This document shows, piece by piece, positions 32,378-41,214 of a stretch of 64,000 bases of DNA (positions are counted from its first letter, which is position 1; the number at the start of each line of letters is the position of its first letter). The notes beneath the pieces are model-generated. The model was not told where the DNA came from. It ran no database searches and saw only the letters and a list, made by a program, of their open reading frames with translations. This DNA comes from Bradyrhizobium sp. 199 (GTDB lineage: Bacteria; Pseudomonadota; Alphaproteobacteria; Rhizobiales; Xanthobacteraceae). The position numbers and the translations under genes were made by a program. The stretch spans positions 992,001 through 1,056,000 of the forward strand of contig NZ_JADPJI010000002.1 in NCBI RefSeq assembly GCF_023073355.1, in the 5' to 3' direction.

Positions 32378-33651
32378 CAGCGATCCTCCCGGATCGCCAT
32401 GGCGACCAGGTTGAGCATGATGACCGGCCATATCTTCAGCATGGGTCCGAGCGGATCGGCCCACAGCCGCGGCACCAGCGCCGTCCCGATTACGGCATAG
32501 GTGAGCGAGATGATCAGTGCTGCCCACAACCCGTAGCGGCTCAGTGGGCGCCAAAGGATGGCGAGGCCAATGACGAGGTCGGCGAGGGCGCCTGCGGTGA
32601 CGGTGACCGCCGCGAATCTCTCCTGCAGCCCGCCCTCCCGCAGCAACGACATGCCGATATTCCAGCCCGGGCCGAGCGAGATGATGCCGGTGCCGATCCA
32701 GAACAGGCCGAAGATGCCGAAGATCAGCGGCTTGAGCGCATACAGCCGCGCGAACCAGCGCTCCTGCACCGAGGCGGGCTCGCGTGCGAGTTCATCTGCA
32801 AGTTCGCGGGGGCTCACGCCAGTCATTTGGCGCCAAGGCTCGGGATCTCCGGTTGCGCCGCGCCGCATCTCCGCCTGCGCGGTCGAATTGATGGGTGTTT
32901 TCCAACCCAGCATCTGCGCGACGTCACCCGCGCGGTAAGCGGCCGAAGCTGCCCAGGACGGCAGGTGCAGGCGGTAGGCCGGCCTCCAACGCAACCAGCC
33001 GCGAAGCAGCGCGACCGCGTCGCTGAAGGCAATCCGCTCTGGGCCGGCCAGCTCAAGCGCGACGCGCGAGGGAGCGCCCGGTCGCAGAAAGAACACCACC
33101 GTCTCAACCACGTCGTCGAGATGCACCGGTTGAATCGCTGCCGTGTCCGGCATGACGGGCAGAATCGGCAGTGCTGCCAGTCCGCGCAGCAGCGCGCTGC
33201 CACCATAGGCGGGCCGGCCAACTACGACCGAAGGCCGCAATACGATCCAATCAAGGTCCCGCGCCATCAAGGCGGCTTCGCCCTCTTGCTTGGTGCGGGA
33301 GAAATCGCTGCGGGCATCGCGATCGACGCCGATCGCCGAGAACAGGATGACACGGCGGACGCCCATGCTTTCACAGGCCGCATAAAGCGCCGCGCTGCCG
33401 GCGACGTGGACCCCTCGCATGTCCTGTCCCTGCAGGGCGCCCGCCGCGTTGATGACGGCATCGACGCCCGCAAGAACGCCCTTCCATTCCGAACTGTCCG
33501 TGTTGCGCGCGAGATCGAGGGTGATGTGGTGCCTGCCGGCCGCCGTTACCGGGTGGCGGGACGCCAATACGCATTCATGTCCTTCGGCGGACAGTCTGCC
33601 GTAGATTGCGGACCCGATGAGCCCCGTACCCCCAACGAGAAGGATGCGCAT
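32377..33651 (-). CDS. NAD(P)-binding SDR protein fused to a DoxX-like membrane domain
   Basis: 424 residues from the ATG at 33651 (MRILLVGGTGLIGSAIYG). The N-terminal 290 residues are an atypical short-chain dehydrogenase with G-G-T-G-L-I-G at the Rossmann loop and substrate-side features such as VIDAAG-like VINAAGALQG. The C-terminal 130 residues hold four TM segments (LIFGIFGLFWIGTGIISLGPGW, AVTVTAGALADLVIGLAILWR, GLWAALIISLTYAVIGTALV and ILKIWPVIMLNLVAM) of DoxX type. The enzyme part would face the cytoplasm on a membrane anchor. It is coupled to the DUF2269 gene. Confidence 0.85.
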   Translation of the reverse strand: MRILLVGGTGLIGSAIYGRLSAEGHECVLASRHPVTAAGRHHITLDLARNTDSSEWKGVLAGVDAVINAAGALQGQDMRGVHVAGSAALYAACESMGVRRVILFSAIGVDRDARSDFSRTKQEGEAALMARDLDWIVLRPSVVVGRPAYGGSALLRGLAALPILPVMPDTAAIQPVHLDDVVETVVFFLRPGAPSRVALELAGPERIAFSDAVALLRGWLRWRPAYRLHLPSWAASAAYRAGDVAQMLGWKTPINSTAQAEMRRGATGDPEPWRQMTGVSPRELADELAREPASVQERWFARLYALKPLIFGIFGLFWIGTGIISLGPGWNIGMSLLREGGLQERFAAVTVTAGALADLVIGLAILWRPLSRYGLWAALIISLTYAVIGTALVPRLWADPLGPMLKIWPVIMLNLVAMAIREDR

Positions 33652-33853
33652 TGATTGGGTCCCTCGAGGCAACGGGTATAGGGAAGCGTCTGATCAGAAC
33701 TGAGATGCAGGCGAACAAGGCGGAGCCGACGCAATCGTTCCTCGCCGCGGAACCGGCGGATTCGGCTAAAGCCGCGCCCTTGTTTGGGAAAAGGTACGGT
33801 CCGAGGGTGAATTAGCGCCCCCAAGTGTTCACTTTGTAACACAAGTAAACGAC

Positions 33854-34042
33854 ATGGGAGGTGTTCCAGCATACAGTCAGTCCATGCATGCAGGATCTCA
33901 GTCTTATCGGTCCCTCGAAGCGCTCTGCCGCGCTCAAGCTGCCCTTACGTCTACGCCGGCGGCAAAGCTGGAGCTGGAGCAGATGGCGCTTGAGTATAGG
34001 CGGCTGGCGGAACGGCTCGAACGTCAGCCCCCGGAGGCTTGA
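33854..34042 (+). CDS. small hypothetical protein, 62 aa
   Basis: The ATG at 33854 opens a 62-codon frame with helix-forming content: SLEALCRAQAALTSTPAAKLELEQMALEYRRLAERLER. The C-terminal EYRRLAERLER coil resembles many small rhizobial orphan proteins. A ribosome site is not visible at 33854. Another ATG at 33884 is possible. Unknown function and only moderately sure as a gene. Confidence 0.5.
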   Translation: MGGVPAYSQSMHAGSQSYRSLEALCRAQAALTSTPAAKLELEQMALEYRRLAERLERQPPEA

Positions 34043-34414
34043 TCCCCGAAGTGAGACGGCGTTATTCCGGGCCGAGATCAAAGCCGGGATGGATGATGAT
34101 GTCCCGCGGCCCACCCGGGTTCTGGCTCTGAGCCTCGGTCCTTCTTGTGCTCCCTTTCAGGATGCCCGCACGTGCACACCGCGCGATGCGTGTTCCGCCG
34201 CTGAGCACTGCAGCTTGCCGCGGCTGCCGGTTTGACCTGCCAAGGGTAGGCGACCTTACACGAGATCATCGAAGCTCTGTCGCGTCGGCGCTTGCGCCCT
34301 CTGCGTCGAAGAATGTGCGGCGCAGCGGACGAAAATTGATGCCGTTTTTAACAATGTAAATGTCTGAGCTGGTCCTTCCCGGCTACAGCAGGTCATCCAT
34401 CGTGAGAGGGGCCC
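34043..34414. other. intergenic region with no recognisable gene
   Basis: 372 bases between two small ORFs. It is less G+C-rich near its right end (GCCGTTTTTAACAATGTAAA), which is where a promoter for the 34415 gene could lie. I see no repeat, RNA gene or promoter motif I can name. Confidence 0.4.
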
Positions 34415-34621
34415 ATGTTTGATCTACAAACGACGGCAATGCTGCGTCTGGTCCTTGATGAGGTCTGTGCCGACGTGGGCCAGTATGAAAATTCAGTTCG
34501 GGCGCACGTCGCCTCCAAGCTGCTCGAAGCAGCGGCCCTGCCGGATCTGACGATTGAAGATCTCAAATTGACGGGGCGCGAGGCGCTCAGTCGCGCTCCG
34601 ACGATGTGGCGCCGATGCTGA
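34415..34621 (+). CDS. small hypothetical protein, 68 aa
   Basis: 68 residues beginning MFDLQTTAMLRLVLDEVCADV, with GAGAGGGG just before the ATG. The protein is one or two amphipathic helices (VRAHVASKLLEAAALPDLTIED) and ends GREALSRAPTMWRRC. Similar short proteins are common in Bradyrhizobium accessory DNA. There is no TM or signal. Function unknown. Confidence 0.62.
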   Translation: MFDLQTTAMLRLVLDEVCADVGQYENSVRAHVASKLLEAAALPDLTIEDLKLTGREALSRAPTMWRRC

Positions 34622-34724
34622 CGGTCGAGATGAAGTTCATCACGGGGCACGCGTTCGCTGCTGCCTGATCGTCAACCCATTTCGGGGCCGCACCGCAAAG
34701 AGCTTTTTTTTTGAAAGCGTAACG

Positions 34725-34931
34725 ATGCAAGATCGCACCCAGAGACGCCGACGTGTCAAACAGACGCACAGCTTGACAGAACGCCTGCTTGCGTCCGCCG
34801 CCCTCGCCAAGTCCAGGGCGCAACAGATGGCGCCCGGTCAAGACCGCGACCTCCTGTTGCGCAAGGCCCGCGAAGCGGAAGCCGCCGTCGCCCTTGAAAG
34901 CTGGATTCGCGGGAATGGCTCGCCTCACTGA
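34725..34931 (+). CDS. small basic hypothetical protein, 68 aa
   Basis: 68 residues with a very basic N terminus (MQDRTQRRRRVKQTH) and one long helix (LLASAALAKSRAQQMAPGQD, LLRKAREAEAAVALESWI). Arg-rich start plus helix fits a nucleic-acid-binding or scaffold role, which is inference only. No good ribosome site is visible. It is separated from the previous small ORF by 103 bases. Confidence 0.52.
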   Translation: MQDRTQRRRRVKQTHSLTERLLASAALAKSRAQQMAPGQDRDLLLRKAREAEAAVALESWIRGNGSPH

Positions 34932-35036
34932 TCGGGAAGGTTTCTTGCCTCTCCGCTGATTGCGACCCGGCAATACGCGTCTTCCGGTCCCCCGCACTTG
35001 CTGCTAGAAACAGGCACAAAGCTGAGGGAGGAAACG

Positions 35037-35837
35037 ATGCGGTCCCACGGGACAGGCTCAGGCTTGGGCTCGGGCTTGACGGCCGGCGATATCACGCCCG
35101 CGGTGCTCGCCATCGGCCGCTCCGATTTCCCGAACATCCTCATCGACACGCTGCGCCGGCAGGCCGATGTCGGCCATTGCATGGTGTTCGCGCTGAAGCG
35201 CGCGGGTGCCGCGACCTGCCTGCTCGATGCCGGCAATATCCCGATCGGCGGCGATCTCGGGGCGGCCTATGCCGGCCAGTTCCACCAATCCGACCCCAAC
35301 CGCGACGTGCTGTTCGAAGCCGAGGGCGGCGCCCCGATCATGCTGCCGTCCTTCGCGCCCCGCATGTACGGGGCGCGCTACCGCAAGATCTTCTTCCACG
35401 ATTCCGGCATCGTCGACAAATGCGCGACCGCGATCTGGACCGGCGACACCTGCTTCTACGTCAACTTCTATCGCATCACGGCCCAGGGCCGCTTCAGCGA
35501 TGCCGAGCGTGCGCGGCTTCAAACAATCGCGCCGGCGATCGGTGCCAGCGTCGCACGTCATTTCCAGCAGGATTCGACCGCGACGCCCGACCAGAACCTC
35601 GCCGCCCTGTTCACGGCACGCGCGCCGCTCTCCGCGCTGACGCCGCGCGAGCAGGAGGTCTGCCGCCGCATCTTGCTCGGCTTCAGCTCCGAAGCGATCT
35701 CACAAGCGCTCGGCATTAGCCTGCATTCCACCCTGACCTACCGCAAGCGCGCCTATGAGCGGCTCGGTATCTCCTCGCAGAACGAATTGTTCTCGATCGT
35801 CCTGGGTCTGCTCGCGAGTCCGCGTGGCCTGAACTGA
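35037..35837 (+). CDS. LuxR family transcriptional regulator
   Basis: 266 residues from the ATG at 35037, where GGGAGGA lies 5 bases upstream. The C-terminal HTH is complete: LTPREQEVCRRILLGFSSEA then ISQALGISLHSTLTYRKRAYERLGI, the LuxR/GerE signature. The N-terminal 190 residues have a mixed alpha/beta sensor-like look (CMVFALKRAGAATCLLDAG, FHDSGIVDKCATAIWTG) but no recognised autoinducer-binding residues. No synthase (luxI) is near, so it looks like an orphan regulator of unknown ligand. The neighbours are small ORFs and a kinase on the other strand. Confidence 0.85.
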   Translation: MRSHGTGSGLGSGLTAGDITPAVLAIGRSDFPNILIDTLRRQADVGHCMVFALKRAGAATCLLDAGNIPIGGDLGAAYAGQFHQSDPNRDVLFEAEGGAPIMLPSFAPRMYGARYRKIFFHDSGIVDKCATAIWTGDTCFYVNFYRITAQGRFSDAERARLQTIAPAIGASVARHFQQDSTATPDQNLAALFTARAPLSALTPREQEVCRRILLGFSSEAISQALGISLHSTLTYRKRAYERLGISSQNELFSIVLGLLASPRGLN

Positions 35838-35944
35838 GGGGACTCGAAGTCCGCAATGTCTGCTTGCGAGATCAAAGCGGACACGTGGCCCGCCCGCCAG
35901 GATCGTCGCCTGTTGACCCACCGCCGACCTTTCGCTTGAACTCC

Positions 35945-36595
35945 TCAGATGACCAGCAAGGGCACGGAAAGGTCGTTATAATCAATCACGATCGTAGCCT
36001 TCGCTTCCGGTCGACAGCTCCGAAGATAAAGCCGCTGTCCCTCGACGTAGCGTCGGTTCGATGGAGCCGCAGGATCGGCTGATGAGCCGTCGCGCGAAGC
36101 GCAGCGCGCAACGGACACGGCAAAGTCTGTTCGGAGGAATACTGAAATGTCCCAGTAGGTGAGCAGGTCGGGCCGATGCAGGAAGATCCCGTCTATCAGC
36201 AAAATGGAAGAGGGCAGCGCCTCCGACTCATGGGCAGGTACAATGTCATCAGTCACGTGATCGAAGATGGCCCGACAATACCTGCAGGAACCACCAGGGC
36301 TGAGCGGGTCTAACAGGTATCGCTTCAACGCCGAATAATTGTACGAGTCCTCGAAAAAACCTTCCGGTGAATGTCTGCCCCGCTGATATCTGACCGCCTT
36401 GGGATTATGAAATCCGTCCACTGATGCTCGAATAAGAGGTCGCCCCCGGGCCGCGACGAGACTTCCGAGCTCATCGGCGAATGTAGTCTTTCCAGCCCCG
36501 TCGACGCCATCGATGGCCACGCGGAGCGTTCGACCCGGCGACGTCGCTACAAGGCGATCGGCCAACTCGTTTAAAAGCTTCTCTCTCTTTGCCAT
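35945..36595 (-). CDS. uridine kinase-like P-loop protein
   Basis: 216 residues starting MAKREKLLNELADRLV. The Walker A motif VAIDGVDGAGKTTFADEL is at about residue 27, DGFHNPK follows, and LIDGIFLHRPDL has the kinase-type Walker B position. YQRGRHSPEGFFEDSYNYSAL is the uridine-kinase-like nucleoside/phosphoribulokinase motif. Likely phosphorylates a nucleoside or a related small molecule. The gene and flanks look less G+C-rich than the rest, so it may be acquired. The neighbours are unrelated. Confidence 0.75.
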   Translation of the reverse strand: MAKREKLLNELADRLVATSPGRTLRVAIDGVDGAGKTTFADELGSLVAARGRPLIRASVDGFHNPKAVRYQRGRHSPEGFFEDSYNYSALKRYLLDPLSPGGSCRYCRAIFDHVTDDIVPAHESEALPSSILLIDGIFLHRPDLLTYWDISVFLRTDFAVSVARCASRDGSSADPAAPSNRRYVEGQRLYLRSCRPEAKATIVIDYNDLSVPLLVI

Positions 36596-36818
36596 CTGGA
36601 TCGATGCGCTGAGTGTTACTGGAGCCTACAGGGAAGCGGTTCGCTTCGGCAATTGGCCCTTCGCTTCCGCTGACGCGGCGTAGCCAAATCCGGCTTCATA
36701 GCTCGGATCGGAAGTTTGCGTTAACCATCGTTGACGCTCCAGCCTTAGCCGCAATCGCTTCGAAGTTTCTTAAATTTTGCCGGGTACCTCTCTCGGGTAT
36801 GGTGACCTGGAGAAGGGT

Positions 36819-37670
36819 ATGAGTAAGCGGCCCAAGCGCGGCAAGAAGGTAGAGACGCTCGCACTACCGATGGTCGCGAGAGTTGGAATTGGCGCCGTGG
36901 CCGTCGCCGCATTGGGCTACGGTTTGCTGTCGAGCCCGGCGAGCGTGCAGCCGACACGGAAGCCGTCCGCGCTCCAGGCCCAGGCGTCGTCAACGCCGGT
37001 TTACGTGGCACCTCCGGTCCATGCAGCAGCGTCGGCTCCGGCTCCGATTGCGCCTCTGGTCGAACCGCCAAAAGCCGCTGACGGTCCCGGAGCATTGGTC
37101 CGGCAAGTGGTTGACTACGCGAGCCACCAGGCGCCGGGCACCGTGATCATCGATACCAAAAACACGTTCCTCTATTTCGTTCTGAACGACACGCAGGCGC
37201 TGCGCTACGGCATCGGTGTCGGCCGCGAAGGTTTCACATGGTCCGGTGAGCAGACCGTGGCCCGCAAGGCGGAATGGCCGGATTGGCATCCGCCCGCGGA
37301 GATGGTCACGCGTCAGCCCTATCTGCCACGGTTCATGGCAGGCGGTCCCGGCAACCCGCTTGGTGCCCGCGCGATGTATCTCGGCGAGACCGAATATCGA
37401 ATTCACGGCACCAACAACCCCGATACGATCGGGAAACGGGTGTCGTCCGGCTGCATCCGGCTGACCAATGAGGACGTCATGGACCTCTATGAGCGGGTGA
37501 AGGTCGGCGCGAAAGTGATCGTGCTTCCGGCGACCGCCCGTCGGCCCTCCCAGGGCGCGCCGGCCGACGCCGCTTTGCGATTGCCGGACCCGACATCGGC
37601 ATCGAAGCGGCCGTTGGCGGCCAACGCGCAGATGCTGCCGTCCGGAGCGAAGATCGCCGAGGTGCAGTAA
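36819..37670 (+). CDS. L,D-transpeptidase (YkuD family)
   Basis: 283 residues from the ATG at 36819 (MSKRPKRGKKVETLALPMV), with GAGAAGGG before it. A basic start and one hydrophobic segment (GIGAVAVAALGYGLLSSPA) form a signal anchor, then a Pro/Ala-rich linker. The YkuD domain starts near VIIDTKNTFLYFVLNDTQAL. The catalytic motif is IHGTNNPDTIG followed by SSGCIRLTNEDV, with nucleophile Cys212. It makes 3-3 cross-links in peptidoglycan or attaches proteins to it, in the periplasm. A CtrA-type half-site TTAACCAT lies at 36721-36728, 91 bases upstream. Confidence 0.92.
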   Translation: MSKRPKRGKKVETLALPMVARVGIGAVAVAALGYGLLSSPASVQPTRKPSALQAQASSTPVYVAPPVHAAASAPAPIAPLVEPPKAADGPGALVRQVVDYASHQAPGTVIIDTKNTFLYFVLNDTQALRYGIGVGREGFTWSGEQTVARKAEWPDWHPPAEMVTRQPYLPRFMAGGPGNPLGARAMYLGETEYRIHGTNNPDTIGKRVSSGCIRLTNEDVMDLYERVKVGAKVIVLPATARRPSQGAPADAALRLPDPTSASKRPLAANAQMLPSGAKIAEVQ

Positions 37671-37683
37671 TTCGGTTGGGTCC

Positions 37684-37701
37684 GTCCCTATCGCTAGGGA
37701 C
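37684..37701. terminator. hairpin after the L,D-transpeptidase gene
   Basis: GTCCCTA, TCGC and TAGGGAC form a perfect 7-bp stem 14 bases after the stop codon. No U-run follows, so it is a weak or factor-dependent terminator at best. Confidence 0.4.
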
Positions 37702-37762
37702 AGACGCTGCCACCGCATTTCGCTAGTCTGTCCTGAATCACGAGATCCCAGGGGAGACCGTC

Positions 37763-38926
37763 TTGAGCACCGCGCCGCGCATCGACATCGACCCGGCCGA
37801 ATTCTGGGCCGATCCCTATCCGATGCTCGCGAAAATGCGCAAGCAGGCGCCGATCGCCTTCGTGCCGCAGCTTGGCTCGACGCTGCTGACCAGCCGCGAC
37901 GACATCTCGATCTCCGAGAAGCAGATCGACGTGTTCTCCTCGCACCAGCCCGCCGGCCTGATGAACCGGCTGATGGGCCACAACATGATGCGCAAGGACG
38001 GCGAGGCGCATCAGGTCGAGCGCCGCGCGATGTTTCCGACGGTGTCGCCGAGGACGGTGAAGGCGCACTGGACCGCGCTGTTTCAGGCCCATGCCGACCG
38101 CATTCTCGAGGCGATCGAGCCGGGGCGGATCGATTTCATGCGCGACTTCGCGCTGCCGTTCTCCGGCGAATGCCTGAAATCGATCACCGGCCTCACCAAT
38201 ATCGGCTTTGAGGACATGGATGCGTGGTCGCAGGGCATGATCGAGGGCATCGCCAATTATGCCGGCGATCCCGCGGTCGAGGCACGCTGCCATGCGGCGA
38301 CCTCAGGCATCGATGCCGCGATCGACGATATCCTGCCGGTGATGCGCAAGAATCCCGACCAGAGCATCCTCGGCGTGCTGCTCGCCTCCGGCATGGCGAT
38401 GGAGAGCGTGCGCGCAAATGTAAAACTCGCGATCTCCGGCGGCCAGAACGAGCCGCGCAAGGCGATCGCCGGCACCGTCTGGGCGCTGCTGACCCATCCC
38501 GAGCAGCTCGATCTCGTGCGCAAGGGCGAGGTGACCTGGCTGCAGGCATTCGAGGAATACGTCCGCTGGATCTCGCCGATCGGCATGTCGCCGCGCCGCA
38601 TCGCCAAGCCGTGGATGATCCGCGACGTGTCGTTCGAGCTCGACGAGCGCGTGTTCCTGATGTTCGGCTCGGCCAATCGCGACGAGAAGCATTTTGACGG
38701 CGCCGATCAGTTCGATGTGCGGCGTGATACGACGAAGAGTGTCGCGTTCGGCGCCGGTCCGCATTTCTGCGCCGGCGCCTGGGCCTCCCGCGCCATGATC
38801 GCGGACGTCGCCCTGCCGACCGTGTTCGCCCGCGCCAGGCAGCTTGCGTTGGCCGATGATGAGGAGGTGCGGATCGGCGGCTGGGCGTTCCGCGGGCTGC
38901 AGAATTTGCCGGTGCGGTGGCATTAG
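37763..38926 (+). CDS. cytochrome P450
   Basis: 387 residues from a TTG start at 37763 (GGGGAG 7 bases upstream). The heme ligand is Cys336 in FGAGPHFCAGAW. The ExxR pair is in EEYVRWISP. The I-helix region reads LAISGGQNEPRKAIAGTVWALL, so the usual acidic-Thr oxygen-activating pair is replaced by an N-E-P-R stretch, as in some alphaproteobacterial P450s. Soluble bacterial type; needs a ferredoxin or other redox partner, none of which is adjacent. Substrate unknown. Confidence 0.9.
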   Translation: MSTAPRIDIDPAEFWADPYPMLAKMRKQAPIAFVPQLGSTLLTSRDDISISEKQIDVFSSHQPAGLMNRLMGHNMMRKDGEAHQVERRAMFPTVSPRTVKAHWTALFQAHADRILEAIEPGRIDFMRDFALPFSGECLKSITGLTNIGFEDMDAWSQGMIEGIANYAGDPAVEARCHAATSGIDAAIDDILPVMRKNPDQSILGVLLASGMAMESVRANVKLAISGGQNEPRKAIAGTVWALLTHPEQLDLVRKGEVTWLQAFEEYVRWISPIGMSPRRIAKPWMIRDVSFELDERVFLMFGSANRDEKHFDGADQFDVRRDTTKSVAFGAGPHFCAGAWASRAMIADVALPTVFARARQLALADDEEVRIGGWAFRGLQNLPVRWH

Positions 38927-39271
38927 CTGGTGAGCCGCCGCCCTTTCCCTCATGATGGCATCCTGCCACTGTGTTGCCCAATGGGTCAAGCCAAAATTCG
39001 CAAAAAGAGAAATTCGTTCTGAGCCAAGCGCTTGGCTACTGTGCATGGGGTTGTTTTCACAATTTTGAGTTTCCGGCCCCTGATATTGCGATTGTCACAT
39101 TCGCGTGCAGAAAAAATTCGCGCTGTGCTGGCCCCACCGATTGAAATATTAGTCATGCGCGCTGCCTCGTGCGCAGTGCGCGCGTCGCTATTTTTCCGCG
39201 CGTCTCGACACCTCCGATAGACCGCACCATCATTCCCGACGCGACTGAAGAATGTCGCGCGGGAGTGTTGA
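38927..39271. other. promoter region of the alkanesulfonate operon
   Basis: 345 bases without a convincing gene, clearly richer in A+T than the coding flanks, as expected for a regulated promoter. ATTCGCG occurs twice as a direct repeat near 39100-39125. GGGAG 8 bases before the ATG at 39272 is the ribosome site. No regulator gene is adjacent. Confidence 0.5.
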
Positions 39272-40222
39272 ATGCAGCGTCGAGACTTTCTGAAACTTTC
39301 TGTTGGAACTGCAGCCGCCGCTGCATTCACCTCGCGCGGCAGTGCGCAGAGTGCGGTGAAGGAAATTCGTATCGGCTATCAGAAGACTGGCGTGCTGGTC
39401 ATCGCGCGTCAGCAAGCTTCGCTGGAAAAACATTTCACTGCCTTGGGCATCGACGTGAAATGGATCGAGTTCTCCTCGGGCCCGCCGATGATGGAGGCGA
39501 TGAACGTCGGCAGCGTCGATTTCGGCGCGGTCGGCGATTCTCCGCCGGTGTTCGCCCAGGCCGCGGGCGCGGCCATCGTCTATGCCGCCGGCCAGCCCAT
39601 CACCAACGGTCAGGGCATTCTGGTGCCGAAGGATTCGCCGATCCGCACGATCGCCGATTTGAAGGGCAAGCGCATCGGCTTCACCAAGGGCTCCAGCGCC
39701 CACAATATCGTGGTGCAGACCCTGGAGAAGGCGGGTCTCACCTACGCCGACATCACGCCGGTCTATCTGACGCCGCCGGACGCAGGTCCCGCCTTTGCCA
39801 ACGGCAGCATCGAGGCCTGGGCGATCTGGGATCCGTATTTCGCGATCGGCGAGACCAAGCAGGGCGGCCGCATCCTTATCAATTCGCGCGAGGTCACCAA
39901 GACCAATTCCTTCTACATCGCCAATCGCGAGTTCGCCAGGAATCACGGCGCGATCCTGCAACAAATCGTCGACGTCACGGCCGCTGCCGGCAGATGGGCC
40001 GAACAGCACCGCGACGAGGTCGCCAAATCGCTCGCCGCGATCACCGGAGTGCCGCTGGACATTCAGGCTGTCGCTGCCAAACGCGCGAACTTCGTGGTCG
40101 GGCCCGTCACTGACGACATCGTCGCGACCCAGCAGGGCGTCGCCGACCGCTTCTACAAGCTCGGTTTGATCCCGGAGCCGATTCAGATCCGCGACATCGT
40201 CTGGCGCAACCCGGCAGCCTGA
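39272..40222 (+). CDS. ssuA: aliphatic sulfonate ABC transporter binding protein (SsuA type), Tat-exported
   Basis: 316 residues. The N terminus MQRRDFLKLSVGTAAAAA has a twin-arginine motif (RRDFLK) with an SRGSAQ cleavage region, so it is a Tat substrate. The mature domain is the NMT1/SsuA fold: IRIGYQKTGVLVIARQQASLE, FSSGPPMMEAMNVGSVDFG and GSIEAWAIWDPYFA. It delivers alkanesulfonates (or taurine-like compounds) to SsuC/SsuB. A second binding protein follows after 38 bases and shares this architecture, so the two probably widen the substrate range. Confidence 0.9.
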   Translation: MQRRDFLKLSVGTAAAAAFTSRGSAQSAVKEIRIGYQKTGVLVIARQQASLEKHFTALGIDVKWIEFSSGPPMMEAMNVGSVDFGAVGDSPPVFAQAAGAAIVYAAGQPITNGQGILVPKDSPIRTIADLKGKRIGFTKGSSAHNIVVQTLEKAGLTYADITPVYLTPPDAGPAFANGSIEAWAIWDPYFAIGETKQGGRILINSREVTKTNSFYIANREFARNHGAILQQIVDVTAAAGRWAEQHRDEVAKSLAAITGVPLDIQAVAAKRANFVVGPVTDDIVATQQGVADRFYKLGLIPEPIQIRDIVWRNPAA

Positions 40223-40260
40223 TCGTGCCCACCACTCTTCCCATCCACAAGGGTTTGAAC

Positions 40261-41214
40261 ATGAGGCGTATCATTCAGCGTCTGATCGCAGCCATCGTGC
40301 TGTCGATCGGCATCGTCGCCGCGGCGGTCGGCACCTCCTATGGTCAGGACAAGGTGGTCCGCATCGGCTACCAGAAATACGGCAAGCTGGTGCTGCTCAA
40401 GAGCAAGGGCACGCTGGAGCCGAAGCTCGCGGCCGATGGCTACAAGGTGGTGTGGACCGAATTCCCGTCAGGTCCGCCGTTGCTCGAGGCGCTCAATGTC
40501 GGCGCCATCGATTTCGGCAACACCGGCGAAGCCCCTCCGATCTTCGCGCAGGCCGCCGGCGCGCCGATCCAGTATGTCGCCTATGAGCCGCCGGCCCCGA
40601 AGGGCGAGGCGATCCTGGTGCCGAAGGACAGTCCGCTCAAATCAGTCGCGGACCTCAGGGGTAAGAAGGTCGCGCTCAACAAGGGCTCCAACGTCCACTA
40701 CCTCCTGGTCAAGGCGCTGGAGAAGGCCGGCGTAAAATATTCGGACATCGAGCCGGTGTTCCTGGCTCCCGCCGATGCCCGCGCCGCCTTCGAGCGCGGC
40801 GCGGTCGACGCCTGGGTGATCTGGGATCCGTTCCAGGCCGCGGCCGAAGCCGCCACCGGCGCGCGCACGCTGGCCGACGGCAGCGGCATCGTCGCGAACT
40901 ACCAGTTCTATTTCTCCTCGAAGAAGTTTCTCGATGCCAACCCGGCAGTGGTTGACGCCGTGCTCGCCGAGCTGAGCGCGGTCGACGATTGGGCCAAGGG
41001 CGACATCCATGCGGTGGCTGAACAGCTGGCGCCGTCGATCGGATTGCCGGTCCCCGTGGTCGAGGTGGCCTTGAGGCGGCAGTCCTACGGCATCAAGCCG
41101 ATCACCGATGCCGTCATCGCCGACCAGCAGCAGGTTGCCGACGCGTTCTTCGCGCTGGGCCTGATTCCCAAATCCATCAAGATCTCCGACGTCGCGCGGA
41201 AGTCAGGATCGTGA
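40261..41214 (+). CDS. aliphatic sulfonate ABC transporter binding protein, second copy
   Basis: 317 residues from the ATG at 40261 ([21 protein letters not shown]), a Sec signal unlike the Tat signal of the first copy. The mature part parallels its neighbour: [37 protein letters not shown] and [19 protein letters not shown] at 40225 in the same frame is possible but would put 12 residues before the signal. The stop overlaps the SsuD start (GTGA), indicating coupled translation. Confidence 0.9.
   Translation: MRRIIQRLIAAIVLSIGIVAAAVGTSYGQDKVVRIGYQKYGKLVLLKSKGTLEPKLAADGYKVVWTEFPSGPPLLEALNVGAIDFGNTGEAPPIFAQAAGAPIQYVAYEPPAPKGEAILVPKDSPLKSVADLRGKKVALNKGSNVHYLLVKALEKAGVKYSDIEPVFLAPADARAAFERGAVDAWVIWDPFQAAAEAATGARTLADGSGIVANYQFYFSSKKFLDANPAVVDAVLAELSAVDDWAKGDIHAVAEQLAPSIGLPVPVVEVALRRQSYGIKPITDAVIADQQQVADAFFALGLIPKSIKISDVARKSGS

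Noticed and set aside
33737..33741. A further GGAAC element upstream of the SDR-DoxX gene
   Set aside because: At 16 bases the -10 would read CCTT, and the distance to the gene is long; too weak to list as a promoter.
38986..39330. A 114-codon minus-strand frame in the ssu promoter region
   Set aside because: It overlaps the start of the first binding-protein gene in antisense and has no ribosome site or recognisable motif.
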